NCBI RefSeq assembly: GCF_024199845.1
Contig: NZ_JANADO010000001.1
Location: forward strand, 3,782,001-3,846,000
Direction of reading: 5' to 3'
DNA from: Bradyrhizobium sp. CCGB12
GTDB lineage: Bacteria; Pseudomonadota; Alphaproteobacteria; Rhizobiales; Xanthobacteraceae
DNA: 64,000 nt
Each line of letters starts with the position of its first letter. Positions within the stretch are counted from its first letter, which is position 1. Positions 27,201 to 37,088 of this stretch are shown here, one piece after another. Position numbers and translations under genes: made by a program. The notes beneath the pieces are model-generated. The model ran no database searches, was not told the DNA's origin, and was given only the letters and a program-made list of their open reading frames with translations.

Positions 27201-28375
27201 CGCGACTTGAGAAGCTCGCGCGCGACAATCAGCTTCTGAACCTCGGTCGCCCCTTCGTAGATGCGAAGCGCCCGGACTTCGCGATACAGGCTCTCGACGA
27301 TCTCGCCTTTGCGCACGCCGCGACCGCCAAACATCTGCACCGCGCGATCAACGACCCGCTGGGCGGTTTCGGTCGCGGCCAGTTTTGCCATGGCCGCTTC
27401 ACGCGTGGTGGGAAGCTTCTGGACGTCGCGGCGCCAGGCGGCGCGGTAGGTCAGCAGCGCCGCGGCATCTGTCTCAGTCGCCATGTCCCCGAGTGCGGAC
27501 TGGGTCAACTGCAGGTCCGACAGCGTCGTCCCGAACATGCGCCGTGTCTGCGCGTGCACTCGCGCTTCCTCCAGCGCTCGTCTGGCAAATCCCAATGCCG
27601 CTGCGGCCACCGAGGACCGGAAGATGTCGAGGGTCTGCATCGCAATCTTGAATCCGCCGTCTGACGGCCCGATGCGGCGGCTGATCGGAATGCGGCAATT
27701 ATCCAGACGCAAGGTGGCAAGCGGATGCGGCGCGATGATATCGATGCGCTCGGCCACGCCAAAGCCGGGATCATCCGGAAACACTGCGAAGGCCGAGATG
27801 CCGCGCGCGCCCGGCGCCTCCCCGGTTCGCGCGAACAGCGTGTAGACGTCGGCGATCCCGCCATTCGAGATCCAGGTCTTCTCGCCCTCCAGAACGTAGC
27901 TGTCGCCGTCCTCGCGCGCCGTGCACGTCATCGCCGCCACGTCCGAGCCCGCCTCCCGCTCCGAAAGCGCGAAGGCCGCCAGCCATTCGCCTGAACGGAC
28001 TTTCGGCAGCACGGCGTTTCGCAGCTCCGCCGAGCCGGCAAGCGCGATCGCGCCGGATCCGAGGCCCTGCATGGCAAAGGCGAAATCGGCAAGGCCATCG
28101 GCAAAGGCGAGCGTTTCGCGCGACAGACAGATCGAGCGGGAATCGATGCTGGCGACGTCACCGTCCGGCGCCGCAACCGCGCAGTCGAGCAGCCCTGCCG
28201 CACCGAGCGCGCGTACGAGCTTGCGGCAGGCGCCGTCGACGTCGCTGTGGTCGACCGCCTCAAGACCCCCCTGCGTGACGAAGCGATCGAGCGCCTCGCA
28301 AACTGCACGATGACGCGGCTCGAAGAACGGCCAGTCCAGCCAGTCGCGCGAGATTGTCTTTGCCGGTGAGCTCAT
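27197..28375 (-). CDS. Acyl-CoA dehydrogenase
   Basis: The 392-residue flavoenzyme introduces an alpha,beta double bond into an acyl-CoA. Family motifs are [20 protein letters not shown] (FAD/substrate region), [35 protein letters not shown] helices, and the C-terminal [20 protein letters not shown] with [21 protein letters not shown] 28375 follows GGAG at normal spacing; a GTG four codons earlier is less likely. It is a single leftward gene separated by 207 bases from the sugar operon. The acyl substrate cannot be told from sequence. Confidence 0.9.
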   Translation of the reverse strand: MSSPAKTISRDWLDWPFFEPRHRAVCEALDRFVTQGGLEAVDHSDVDGACRKLVRALGAAGLLDCAVAAPDGDVASIDSRSICLSRETLAFADGLADFAFAMQGLGSGAIALAGSAELRNAVLPKVRSGEWLAAFALSEREAGSDVAAMTCTAREDGDSYVLEGEKTWISNGGIADVYTLFARTGEAPGARGISAFAVFPDDPGFGVAERIDIIAPHPLATLRLDNCRIPISRRIGPSDGGFKIAMQTLDIFRSSVAAAALGFARRALEEARVHAQTRRMFGTTLSDLQLTQSALGDMATETDAAALLTYRAAWRRDVQKLPTTREAAMAKLAATETAQRVVDRAVQMFGGRGVRKGEIVESLYREVRALRIYEGATEVQKLIVARELLKSR

Positions 28376-28582
28376 CTGTCGCTCCACAAGGTCGGGGGGT
28401 CTGCCGGACGGCCGGCATGTTTCGTGACGTGCCTGCGATCGAAGCCGCCTATTCAGCCAGCGCCAATTATTGTTTTAAGCCTAAAGTATTCCTTCCCCGA
28501 AGACGTTGTCAAGGCGCCGAGCTCTTGCGCGAGACGTGGGTGGATGATGCGTCGACCACCAAGGACGATGTGCCTCCAGAGC

Positions 28583-29707
28583 CTAAATGGTACGATAGCG
28601 CTCGATAGACGACAGATCAGGCGTGACCCCGAGCCCCGGCTCTTGGCCCAATTCGACTGTGCCTTCCCTCACGTTCAGGACCGGGCCGCAAAACAGATCG
28701 CGCAACGGGTTGTCGTTGGCATCGACTTCCAGCCAGCCGTCACCTCCGACGCCGGCCAGCAGATGCGCGGACGCAAGCAAGCCGAGACCGCCGCCGAGAT
28801 AGTGCGGACAGAACATCTTGCCCACCTTCAGGATGTCGCGCGCCAGCCCGGCGCAGGCGCTGAGGCCGCCCCATTTCGCGATGTCGGGCTGAACCACGCC
28901 GAGCACGCCTTCGGACAGCACGTCCTTGAAGGCTTCGACGCTCGAGATGTTTTCGCCGGCAGCAATCGGCATCTTCGCTGCAGCGTACAGCTTGCGCCAC
29001 TCCTCGCGCGGCCGATCGGCTCGAAGCGGCTCCTCCAGCCAGCGCAGATCGAACTCGGCAAGGCGCGGCAGCATCTCCATCGCCTGCGCAACTGACCAGC
29101 CCTGATTGGCATCGGTGGCAAGCATGCCGGCGCCGACAATCCCGCGCAGCGCGGCGAGATTGGCGAGGTCGGTCTCAGCACCGAAGCCGACCTTCAGCTT
29201 CAGCGCGCGATGGCCGCGCCTGAGCGCCGCTTCCGCCGTCTGGGCGGCCCCGCCGGGATTGATACCGCTGGCATAGACCTTGATCGTGCGCGACTGTCCG
29301 CCGAGCAGCCGCCACAGCGGCAACCGTTGGCGGCGTGCGGAGAGGTCCCACAGTGCAAGGTCGATGCCCGAAATTGCCTGCGCGAACGGACCCGGTTCGC
29401 CGCATTGAAGCGCCAGCACCCCGGTACCCTCAGTCAGCGTCTCGAAGGCCTGAGCCGGATCGTCGAATTTACACCCAACAAGACCCGGCGCGAGCACCTC
29501 GTTGACGAGGCGGGCGCGATGCTCCGCGCCTGGAGCAGGAAAGTTGGACCAGGCCTCGCCCCATCCCTCGACGCCGTCTTCGTCGACAGCGCGAACGAAG
29601 ACGGCGGGACGGTTGAGCATCTTGCCGAACGACGTCACCACCGGCGTCGCCAGGGGATAGCGATAGCAGAACGCCTGGATCGAGCGGATGGTAAAGCTGT
29701 CAGTCAT
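28583..29707 (-). CDS. Enolase-superfamily sugar-acid dehydratase (mandelate racemase type)
   Basis: The 374-residue enzyme has the capping domain and TIM barrel of the mandelate racemase/muconate lactonizing group. Catalytic signs are ALKLKVGFG (KxK base), the three metal ligands in TDANQGW, WLEEPLRA and AAGENI, PDIAKWGGLS, and FCPHYLGGGLGLLASAHL with a His. The His and context favour a sugar-acid dehydratase that yields a 2-keto-3-deoxy acid; the exact substrate is unknown. It is the last gene of the leftward sugar operon, 39 bases after the aldolase. Confidence 0.88.
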   Translation of the reverse strand: MTDSFTIRSIQAFCYRYPLATPVVTSFGKMLNRPAVFVRAVDEDGVEGWGEAWSNFPAPGAEHRARLVNEVLAPGLVGCKFDDPAQAFETLTEGTGVLALQCGEPGPFAQAISGIDLALWDLSARRQRLPLWRLLGGQSRTIKVYASGINPGGAAQTAEAALRRGHRALKLKVGFGAETDLANLAALRGIVGAGMLATDANQGWSVAQAMEMLPRLAEFDLRWLEEPLRADRPREEWRKLYAAAKMPIAAGENISSVEAFKDVLSEGVLGVVQPDIAKWGGLSACAGLARDILKVGKMFCPHYLGGGLGLLASAHLLAGVGGDGWLEVDANDNPLRDLFCGPVLNVREGTVELGQEPGLGVTPDLSSIERYRTI

Positions 29708-29746
29708 ATTGCAGATCCTGCGAGACCACGCGGAACCGCTACCATT

Positions 29747-30784
29747 TCAATAGGCGCGCGCGAAGTCACCTTCCTGCTTGATATCGGTGAACCCCGGGAA
29801 GCGCGCCTTCCACGGCGTGCCCTTGGCGGTGGTGAGCTGGTTGAGCCGCTCCAGTACGCCGAGGCCATCCTTGCGCAGGCTGGCCGCCACCGCCGCGCGA
29901 TCCGGGAAATTCTTCAGGACGGCGTCGAGCCAGATCGTGCGGCCGGCGAGAAAGCCACTTGCGCCTGCGGCATAGGAGTAGTCGAGAACGCGCTCGAATT
30001 TCTCGGGGGCAGCGCCGCCCGACAGCAGCACCCAAGGGATGCTGCGCCCACGGCAGATGTCGCCGATCGCATCGAACTCCTTCTGCGCGGCCTTGGCTTC
30101 CGCGCTGCCGTCGCGGGCCGGCAGGCCGTTGGCCGCAAGCGGGCTCTCCAGCTTGAGGAGATCGACGCCGTATTCCGCCTTGGCAAACTCGCGCACGCTA
30201 TCGATGACGAGGCCGGGCAGCTTGCCGGGCGATTCCACATAGTCGGCGGTGTGATTGGCGCTGCCGAGGAACGGATAGACCAGCAGCTCGAGGACATAGG
30301 GAATGTCGTGGCGGGCGCATTCCTCGCCGATCTCGCGGACGAACTTCTTCTGATGTTCATTCACCGCTGCATCGGCATCCGGCCGATACCAGGCCAGCAC
30401 CTTGACGGCATCCCCGCCCATGGCGCGGATTTTCTCCACGCTCCAATTGGTGATGGCGCGGGACTTGCGGCCGCCTGCAGTCTCTTCGACGCGGTGCTCT
30501 TCCAGAGTCATGATCAGGCCGCAGCGCGGCGGCAACAAGTCGATCGCCGCGGGCACGGCAAAATTCGGATCGAACAGCATCGAGCTGCAATGCGGCGCAA
30601 GGTTCTCGACGAGAAGGCGCTTTGCTGCCGTGACGTCGGAATATTCGACCTGCTCCCGAGTGATGCCTTTCGCCCTGGCAATGGCGTCGAACAGCGGCGG
30701 CCGCTGGTCCAGCGCGACCATGCGAAAGTGGCCGTCCGCATCGGCAAGCCGTGCCAGGCCGCGGTTTTTTCCAATCGTTCTCAT
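29747..30784 (-). CDS. LacD-type class I aldolase
   Basis: The 345-residue protein belongs to the LacD/tagatose-bisphosphate and sulfofructose-phosphate (YihT-like) aldolase group. The candidate Schiff-base Lys lies in YGVDLLKLESPLAANGLP, followed by PWVLLSGGAAPEKFERVL and ASGFLAGRTIW for phosphate binding. ATG 30784 overlaps the upstream kinase stop as ATGA; a much longer open frame continues upstream to 31318, but that part is a shadow of the kinase gene. In this operon it probably cleaves the phosphorylated product made by the PfkB kinase. Confidence 0.87.
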   Translation of the reverse strand: MRTIGKNRGLARLADADGHFRMVALDQRPPLFDAIARAKGITREQVEYSDVTAAKRLLVENLAPHCSSMLFDPNFAVPAAIDLLPPRCGLIMTLEEHRVEETAGGRKSRAITNWSVEKIRAMGGDAVKVLAWYRPDADAAVNEHQKKFVREIGEECARHDIPYVLELLVYPFLGSANHTADYVESPGKLPGLVIDSVREFAKAEYGVDLLKLESPLAANGLPARDGSAEAKAAQKEFDAIGDICRGRSIPWVLLSGGAAPEKFERVLDYSYAAGASGFLAGRTIWLDAVLKNFPDRAAVAASLRKDGLGVLERLNQLTTAKGTPWKARFPGFTDIKQEGDFARAY

Positions 30785-31740
30785 GGCGTCGTCCTCATGA
30801 ATGCAAGACACTCGTTGATATCGGGGATTCCGTTGCGGCCACCGGCGTGGCGGCATTTCATGGCGGCCGTGGCCGCCGAAAATGCCATGGCGGCACGCAC
30901 GTCGAGGCCGGCGCCGATCGCCAGCGCATACGCGCCATGGAAGACATCGCCTGCGCCTGTGGTGTCGACGACGTCGACGGCATAGGCCGCCTGCCGGTGC
31001 AGCTCGCCATTCTCGTACCAGCTTACGCCGTCCTCGCCGCGCGTGACGGCGATAACGCGGCAGCCGAAACGCGCCAATGCTGCGAGAGAGCCGTCGCTGG
31101 CCGAGCCGGCAAAGGACGTGAGTGCGGGCTCGGAGAAGATGGCGTGGTCCGTCAGCGGCAGCAGCCGCTCGAACACCTCGGCGTCGGCCATGTCGCCGTC
31201 GAGCACGGTCGGGATGCCGCGCGCTCGCGCTTCGCGGAACAGCGTCGCGGCGCCCTCGACCCACCGCGGATCGGCCAGCACGGACGATGCGCGGGCGACG
31301 CTTTTCAGCGGCAGCCAATCGGCGGCTTCGGGATAGAGGCCGCGGAAATTGACGATCTGGCGTTCTCCGGAACTATCGACGATGATTCCGGAGACGGACG
31401 AGCGGCCGTCGGGAAACAGGCGGAGATTCTCGACGTCGACGCCCTCGGCCACGAAGGCCGACCTCATCTCGTGGCCCGCGGCGTCATTCCCTGCCCGTCC
31501 CCAGAACGCGACGGACGCGCCGAGCTTTGCCACGGCCACACTCGCATTGGCAGCCATGCCGCCGCCAAGCGTGCCGTATTCGACGGCCTTGATCTTCTCG
31601 CTTCCACCCGCGAACGGCCGATCGACGCGCCAGACCTGGTCGAGCGCGGACAGGCCCAGGCAAATCACATGCGCAGGCCTGGCTTTGGACGCAACGTCCG
31701 CCAGCGCTGACAGATCACCGATGTTGGCTGCCAGGCTCAC
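30781..31740 (-). CDS. PfkB-family carbohydrate kinase
   Basis: The 319-residue ribokinase-like enzyme has the GGGMAANASVAVAKLGA signature, GRAGNDAAGHE, and the catalytic anion-hole motif DTTGAGDVFHGAYA near the C-terminus. Related enzymes phosphorylate 2-keto-3-deoxygluconate, tagatose-6-phosphate or sulfofructose. The linked dehydratase and aldolase make a keto-deoxy sugar acid the most likely substrate, which is inference. It overlaps the transporter ATPase by 4 bases upstream and the aldolase by 4 downstream, so the three are co-translated. Confidence 0.92.
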   Translation of the reverse strand: MSLAANIGDLSALADVASKARPAHVICLGLSALDQVWRVDRPFAGGSEKIKAVEYGTLGGGMAANASVAVAKLGASVAFWGRAGNDAAGHEMRSAFVAEGVDVENLRLFPDGRSSVSGIIVDSSGERQIVNFRGLYPEAADWLPLKSVARASSVLADPRWVEGAATLFREARARGIPTVLDGDMADAEVFERLLPLTDHAIFSEPALTSFAGSASDGSLAALARFGCRVIAVTRGEDGVSWYENGELHRQAAYAVDVVDTTGAGDVFHGAYALAIGAGLDVRAAMAFSAATAAMKCRHAGGRNGIPDINECLAFMRTTP

Positions 31741-32810
31741 CGCAACACCTGTCCGTTGGAAGCATCGAACAAATGGGTCTTGCCCGGCTGCGGACGCAGG
31801 CTGAGGCGATCGCCGACCTTCGGCCGCAGCGACGGATCGACCCGCGCGATGGCGGAGCCGCCGGCGAGATCGAAATGGATCAGGGTATCCGAGCCGAGCG
31901 GCTCGACCAGCTTGACATTGATGGCGATGCCATCGGCGGCATCAGGAGCAACGGCAAAATGTTCCGGGCGAATGCCCAGCACGGCGTTGCCAGCCTTGCT
32001 CAGGTGGGCTGCGGTCGCGCCGTCCAGCGGCAACACCGTTCCACCTTGCGCGAGGACAGCACGTTCCTGACGCCATTCGACCGGAAAAAAGTTCATCGCG
32101 GGCGAGCCGATGAAGCCGGCGACGAACTGGTTGGCGGGCCGCTCGTAGACCGTCTCCGGCGTGTCGTATTGCTGGATGGTGCCGCTCTGGAGCACGACGA
32201 TCCGGTCGGCCATGGTCATGGCCTCGATCTGGTCGTGGGTGACGAAGACCATGGTGGTCTTCAGCTCCTGCGATAGGGCCTTGATCTCGGCCCGCACCTG
32301 CCCGCGCAGTTTTGCGTCGAGATTCGACAATGGCTCATCGAACAGGAAGGCCTTGGGATTGCGTACGATGGCACGGCCCATGGCGACGCGCTGGCGCTGG
32401 CCGCCGGAGAGCTCCTTCGGCTTGCGGTCGAGATAGGGCTCGATGTGCAGAAGCGCAGCCGCGCGCCTCACACGCGCGTCGATCTCGGCCTTCGCCACTC
32501 CACGCAGCTCCAGTGCAAACGACATGTTGTCGTAGACCTTCATATGCGGATAGAGCGCGTAGTCCTGGAACACCATCGCGATGTCGCGTTGGGCGGCCTG
32601 CACGCCATTGACGCGCTTGTCGCCGATATAGAGGTCTCCCGACGAAATCGGCTCGAGGCCGGCGATGATGCGCAGCAGGGTGGACTTGCCGCAGCCGGAC
32701 GGGCCGACGAAGACGACGAATTCATGGTCCGCGATCTCCAGGTTGAGATCGGGGATCACGGTGAAATTGCCGTAGCGCTTGACGAGATTGCGGATCGAGA
32801 TCGAAGCCAT
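31737..32810 (-). CDS. Sugar ABC transporter ATPase (MalK/UgpC type)
   Basis: The 357-residue ATPase powers the sugar importer. Walker A GPSGCGKSTLLRII, Q-loop VFQDYALYPH, signature ELSGGQRQRVAMGRAI, Walker B AFLFDEPLSNLDAKLR and switch His VTHDQIEAMTMAD are all intact. The C-terminal TOBE/regulatory domain ends RPQPGKTHLFDASNG. ATG 32810 gives MASISIRNLVKRYGNF. It works with the permeases at 33829 and 34661 and the binding protein at 35612. Confidence 0.95.
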   Translation of the reverse strand: MASISIRNLVKRYGNFTVIPDLNLEIADHEFVVFVGPSGCGKSTLLRIIAGLEPISSGDLYIGDKRVNGVQAAQRDIAMVFQDYALYPHMKVYDNMSFALELRGVAKAEIDARVRRAAALLHIEPYLDRKPKELSGGQRQRVAMGRAIVRNPKAFLFDEPLSNLDAKLRGQVRAEIKALSQELKTTMVFVTHDQIEAMTMADRIVVLQSGTIQQYDTPETVYERPANQFVAGFIGSPAMNFFPVEWRQERAVLAQGGTVLPLDGATAAHLSKAGNAVLGIRPEHFAVAPDAADGIAINVKLVEPLGSDTLIHFDLAGGSAIARVDPSLRPKVGDRLSLRPQPGKTHLFDASNGQVLR

Positions 32811-32816
32811 GATCGC

Positions 32817-33821
32817 TCAATCCAGCGCCAGAACCGGCTTGATCAGTTCGCCCTTGGCGAAGCGGGCGAAATTCTCGGGAAGAGCCGCGAGGCCGAACTC
32901 GCCGTCGACGAGGACGCGGTATTCGTCTTTGTATCTGCGCAACAGCTCGACATTCGGCTCGAAATCCTGGAACGGGAAATAGAAGGTTCGGATCATGTAG
33001 AAATCCTTGCGGCGGAACACCTTGCCTTCCTCGATGGTCCAGGGCGCCGCGTTCTCGCCGACCAGCACCAGGGCTCCGCGCGGCAGGACAAGCTCGATGC
33101 CGAGGTTGCGCGCCGCATGCGCGCCTGAGCATTCCATGATGAGGGCGAAGCGCTTGGAAGTGTCGCCGACGGGATGCGCCTTGGCACCGAAGGATTGCGC
33201 GATCCGGAGACGCGCCCCGTTCGGATCAGCGACGTAGATGTCGTGGTAACCGAGCGCGCGGAGCGCCAGCACGACGCCGAGGCCGACGGGCCCTGCCCCC
33301 ATCACGAGCACCGGCCCGGCCTCGGCCGGCGGCACCACGCGGCCGACGAAGCGCACGGCGTGGCCCGACGTGCCGATGGTGTCGAGTAGCAGCGGCGCGA
33401 GGCTGTCCTCGATGTCATCGGGCACGGGCAGCAGGCAGTTTTCCGGCACCGGCACGTATTCGGCATAACCGCCCGGCCTGTTCCAGCCGATCAGGCTGGA
33501 GACCTCCAGGCACATCTGGGTGTCGCCGCGCTTGCAGGCGGCGCAATGGTCGCAGTGCAAGGGGATGTAGACGGCGCAGCGACGGCCATGCAGGCGATGA
33601 CCGGGCTGCTCGACCACACCGAAGATCTCATGGCCGGCGGTGAACTCGGCGCCCTTGTGCCAGAGCTTGAAGTCGGACCCGCACAGCGCAGTGCGCGAGA
33701 CGCGCACGAGCACCTCGCTGGTGCCGATTTCGGGCATCGCCACGCTCTCGATGGTGATGCGATCGTTGCCGTGGAAGACCGCGGCTTGCATGATCGAATT
33801 CGGACGGGGTGATACATTCAT
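32817..33821 (-). CDS. Zinc-dependent alcohol/polyol dehydrogenase (MDR family)
   Basis: The 334-residue enzyme oxidises a sugar or polyol with NAD(P). Catalytic-zinc residues are in LCGSDFKLW and TAGHEIFG, and the structural-zinc Cys set is in HCDHCAACKRGDTQMC. The Rossmann loop is VMGAGPVGLGVV. The gene sits among the transporter genes, 6 bases before the ATPase, so it probably performs the first oxidation of the imported compound. Relatives include sorbitol, threonine and galactitol dehydrogenases; sequence alone does not decide. Confidence 0.9.
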   Translation of the reverse strand: MNVSPRPNSIMQAAVFHGNDRITIESVAMPEIGTSEVLVRVSRTALCGSDFKLWHKGAEFTAGHEIFGVVEQPGHRLHGRRCAVYIPLHCDHCAACKRGDTQMCLEVSSLIGWNRPGGYAEYVPVPENCLLPVPDDIEDSLAPLLLDTIGTSGHAVRFVGRVVPPAEAGPVLVMGAGPVGLGVVLALRALGYHDIYVADPNGARLRIAQSFGAKAHPVGDTSKRFALIMECSGAHAARNLGIELVLPRGALVLVGENAAPWTIEEGKVFRRKDFYMIRTFYFPFQDFEPNVELLRRYKDEYRVLVDGEFGLAALPENFARFAKGELIKPVLALD

Positions 33822-33828
33822 CAGAGAC

Positions 33829-34656
33829 CTAGCCTTTCACCGCGCCGAGCGTCAGTCCGGAGACCAGCCAGCGCTGAACCAGGGCCGCCAGCACCAGCGG
33901 CGGCAATGCGATCAGCGTCGCCGCGGCCATGAGGGCGCCCCATTGCGTCGAGCCCTCGCCGATGAAATTGAAGGCCGCCGCGATCAGCGTCTTGGTGTCA
34001 CCATTGGAGAGCACCAGCGCAAACAGGAAGTAGTTCCACGAGAACACGAAGGCGAGGATCGCCGACACCGCCACACCTGAGGCCACCAGCGGCAGCGCGA
34101 TGCGCCAGAGAATGCGCGTGACGCTGCATCCATCCACCTGCGCGGCCTCAAACACGCTGCGTGGGATGCCGTCAAAGGACGGCAGCAGGACCCAGATCAC
34201 GATCGGCAGCGTGATGACGGCGTGGCTGAGGATCAGCGCGGTGTAGGAACCGATCATGCCGACCTGCCGGAACATGACGTACCATGGCAGCAGGAACAGC
34301 GTGCCGGGCGCCATGCGCGCCGCCAGCGTCAGGATCGCCGGCCACGAAATCCGCGTCCACGAGACGGCGAAGGCGGCGGGGATACCGAACAGCAATCCGA
34401 GCGCAGTCGAGCCGACGGTGACGATGAGGCTGTTGAGCGCGTAGCTCAGGAACGGCGTGGTCCTCGTCAGCTCGACATAGTTTTCCAATGTCGGCGTGAA
34501 CAACAGCGTCGGCGGATAGGCGGTGACCTCGAAGGACGGCTTGAACGAGGACAGCACCATCCAGACCGTCGGCGCCATGATGAGCACGCCGGCCAGCACG
34601 AGCTGCACGGTGTTGAGCCAGCGGATCCAGCGATCGGTGTTGGCAGCGTCGTTCAT
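33829..34656 (-). CDS. Sugar ABC transporter permease (MalG type)
   Basis: The 275-residue inner-membrane permease has six membrane helices and the coupling-helix EAA motif region FEAAQVDGCSVTRILWRIALP. The N-terminus WLNTVQLVLAGVLIMAPTVWM is the first helix. It is 4 bases after the partner permease and 7 before the dehydrogenase, in the same leftward operon. Length is typical. Confidence 0.93.
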   Translation of the reverse strand: MNDAANTDRWIRWLNTVQLVLAGVLIMAPTVWMVLSSFKPSFEVTAYPPTLLFTPTLENYVELTRTTPFLSYALNSLIVTVGSTALGLLFGIPAAFAVSWTRISWPAILTLAARMAPGTLFLLPWYVMFRQVGMIGSYTALILSHAVITLPIVIWVLLPSFDGIPRSVFEAAQVDGCSVTRILWRIALPLVASGVAVSAILAFVFSWNYFLFALVLSNGDTKTLIAAAFNFIGEGSTQWGALMAAATLIALPPLVLAALVQRWLVSGLTLGAVKG

Positions 34657-34660
34657 GGCG

Positions 34661-35548
34661 TCACCAGGCGACCGCGCCGCGCAGGCGGTTGAAGGCGAGC
34701 ACGGCGCCGAACACGATCGCCGTCAGCGTCAGCATCAGGGCGCTGGCATAGCCGATGTTGAAGAACTCGAAGCCGACCCGGAAGCCGTAGATGTTGAGCG
34801 TGTTCGAGGCGTTGCCCGGGCCGCCCTGGGTGGTGATGTAGATGATGTCGAAGAAGCGCAGGAGATCGACGCTGCGCAGGATCGCCGCGGTGACGATCGT
34901 CGGCATCAGCAGCGGCAGCGTGATGCGCTGGAAGGTCTTGAACGGCGATGCGCCGTCGATCTGCGCGGCCTCATAGACGCTCGGCGGCAGCGATTGCAGA
35001 CCGCCAAGCACGATCAGGGCGACGTAAGGGGTCCATTGCCAGCTGTCGATCAGCGCGACGGTCGGAATGACCAGCGATGGCGAGGCCAGCCAGTCCGACG
35101 GCGGCAGGCCGAGCGATTGCAGGATGTAATTGGCCGCGCCCAGCGAGGGATCGAGGATCACCAGCCACATCATGCTGGCGACCACCGGCGGCATCATGAA
35201 GGGCGAGATGAACAGCGAGCGCACGATGCCCGGCAGGCGCTTGGCGTGGAACAGCACGAGCGCCAGCCAGACGCCGAAGACGAGCTGCAGCGCCAGCGAC
35301 AGCACATAGAGGGCGATCGTGACCCATAGGCCGTGCCAGAACTCGTAGTCGGAGACCAGCCTGGAATAATTGGCAAGACCCGCAAAGGACTGCTTTCCGG
35401 TCGAGGAGAAATTCTGGAAGCCGAGCCACACCGTATAGACGACGGGGAACGCGATCATCGCGACCGTGAAGATCACGGCCGGCGCCGAAAGGGCCGACAT
35501 TTCCAGCTTCTGCCGGTCCTGCGTGAGCGTCGCAGCCGCATCGGACAT
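34661..35548 (-). CDS. Sugar ABC transporter permease (MalF type)
   Basis: The 295-residue partner permease has six membrane helices and the EAA motif YEAAQIDGASPFKTFQRITLP. I chose ATG 35548 (MSDAAATLTQDRQK); an in-frame TTG at 35590 would add 14 polar residues. The first helix is APAVIFTVAMIAFPVVYTVW. It lies between the binding protein and MalG-type genes, the standard order for CUT1 importers. Confidence 0.93.
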   Translation of the reverse strand: MSDAAATLTQDRQKLEMSALSAPAVIFTVAMIAFPVVYTVWLGFQNFSSTGKQSFAGLANYSRLVSDYEFWHGLWVTIALYVLSLALQLVFGVWLALVLFHAKRLPGIVRSLFISPFMMPPVVASMMWLVILDPSLGAANYILQSLGLPPSDWLASPSLVIPTVALIDSWQWTPYVALIVLGGLQSLPPSVYEAAQIDGASPFKTFQRITLPLLMPTIVTAAILRSVDLLRFFDIIYITTQGGPGNASNTLNIYGFRVGFEFFNIGYASALMLTLTAIVFGAVLAFNRLRGAVAW

Positions 35549-35611
35549 GCGTGTGTTTCCCTGGGAGTGGGAGGCGCCGGCTGACAGCAAGCCAGCCGGC
35601 CCTTTGAGTCG

Positions 35612-36913
35612 TTACTTCTGGGCGATCAGCGCATCCAGCGCCTTGTCGGCATCCGCGCAGGCCTGCTCGATCGGCTTCTGCTTCAGGATGAGATCCTGCA
35701 CCGCCTGCCCGATGAACTCGCGCGATTCCGGGTTCGCAACGATGGGATAGCCGACCTCGGAGGAGCCCTTGGTGGCGAGCACGTCGAGCGCGGCCTGCCA
35801 TTCCTTGCGGACCGGCTCCTCGTCGATCCACTTGCGATATTCAGGGTCCTTGGCGACCGACGGACGCGGCGGGGCGATGCCCTGCAGCGCCATCTTCTTC
35901 TGCACCTCGGGACTGGTCGCCCATTGCACGAAATACCACGCCGCTTCCGGCTGCTTGCTGTGCGAGGACACCGCCATGCCCCAGCCGATCGTGGTCGGCA
36001 CCTGGCCGGCCTCGCCCGCCGGGAACGGCAACAGGCCGGTGTCCTTCAGGCGCGCGCCGCCCTCCATCACCGTACGCAATTCATTCGAGGATTCGAACGA
36101 CATTGCCGCGCGGCCGCTGCGATAGAGCGCGGAAATCTGCTGGAAGCTGTAATTGACGACGCCGGGCGGTCCGAAGTCGCGCAGCAGCCGGCTGTAGGTG
36201 TCGAGCGCTTCCTTGCCCTTCGCCGAGCAGAGATTCGACTTGCCGCCTGCAATGTAGCTGCCGCCGATATTGTGCAGCATGTTGCTGAAGGTATAGGCGA
36301 TCGCAGGCTTGAGGCCGCGCGAGACGAACGGCGTCACCGCGCTGTCGCAGGTCTTGATCTTCGCGGCCGCAGCTTCGACCTCCTTGATGGTCTTCGGCGC
36401 CTCGAGGCCGCACTTCTTGAAGATGTCGGTGCGGTAATAGAAGATCGGGCCCTCGATGTTCATCGGCATGCTGGTCAGCTTGCCGCCGAAGGTGGCGGCC
36501 TTCAGCAGCGCCTGGCTCAGCCCCGCCGGATCGTAATCCTTGGCCACCTCGGTCTTGGCCATCGCGGTGAGATCGCCGTACCAGCCGGCCGCGGCGAACT
36601 GCTCACCCTCGCGCGAGGGCAGCGTCATAAAGACATCGACCTCGTCGCTGTTCGCATTCATGACGGTGACCAGACGCTGGCGCATCTGCTGCTCCTGATA
36701 GCCATCGACCTTCAGGGTCATGCCGGTCAGCTTCTCGAAATCGGCCTTGTAGGTCAGCAGCGCCTGGGCGACCGGATTGTTGTTGGCGAGAAAGGTGACC
36801 GTCTTGCCCTTGAACTTCATCCAGTCGAAATCGGCTGCGTGGGCCTGCGTGCTGGCGGCGGCAAACGCGAGAACGGGCAACGCGACATGCGTCGCGAGCA
36901 TCCTGGCCTTCAT
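35612..36913 (-). CDS. Extracellular sugar-binding protein of ABC importer
   Basis: The 433-residue CUT1 binding protein starts with a Sec signal peptide ending ASTQAHAADF. The mature part shows the family-1 fold, including VTVMNANSDEVDVFMTLPS and the C-terminal AAWYFVQWATSPEVQKKMAL helices. No lipobox Cys is present, so it is periplasmic and soluble. It is the first gene of the leftward eight-gene operon; its promoter region holds a LacI-type operator candidate at 36979. The ligand is unknown. Confidence 0.93.
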   Translation of the reverse strand: MKARMLATHVALPVLAFAAASTQAHAADFDWMKFKGKTVTFLANNNPVAQALLTYKADFEKLTGMTLKVDGYQEQQMRQRLVTVMNANSDEVDVFMTLPSREGEQFAAAGWYGDLTAMAKTEVAKDYDPAGLSQALLKAATFGGKLTSMPMNIEGPIFYYRTDIFKKCGLEAPKTIKEVEAAAAKIKTCDSAVTPFVSRGLKPAIAYTFSNMLHNIGGSYIAGGKSNLCSAKGKEALDTYSRLLRDFGPPGVVNYSFQQISALYRSGRAAMSFESSNELRTVMEGGARLKDTGLLPFPAGEAGQVPTTIGWGMAVSSHSKQPEAAWYFVQWATSPEVQKKMALQGIAPPRPSVAKDPEYRKWIDEEPVRKEWQAALDVLATKGSSEVGYPIVANPESREFIGQAVQDLILKQKPIEQACADADKALDALIAQK

Positions 36914-36978
36914 CGAACTCTCCTCCCGGCTGGCCGCCTTAAACTGGCAGACCCTTTTGAACGTGTTTGAGCACCAAT

Positions 36979-36992
36979 TGAAAACGGTTACA
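36979..36992. promoter_or_regulatory. Candidate LacI-family operator upstream of the sugar operon
   Basis: TGAAAACGGTTACA has five of seven complementary pairs around a central CG, the hallmark of LacI/PurR operators, and resembles the perfect site at 37089. It lies 66 bases before the binding-protein start, in the likely core promoter. Confidence 0.5.
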
Positions 36993-37088
36993 AAATAGAC
37001 CTCACATCCACCGTGTCAAGCGATGGACAAGCCGCGCAATCTGCGGCAGATTCGCGTCAATGCCGCTACCGCTCGTTCTTCACGCAAG

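Noticed and set aside
29210..30985. A long plus-strand frame across the dehydratase and aldolase genes
   Set aside because: It crosses two strongly supported leftward genes and has shadow composition.
30785..31318. Upstream extension of the aldolase frame to 31318
   Set aside because: The extra 178 residues are Arg-rich shadow of the PfkB kinase gene; ATG 30784 with the ATGA overlap is the real start.
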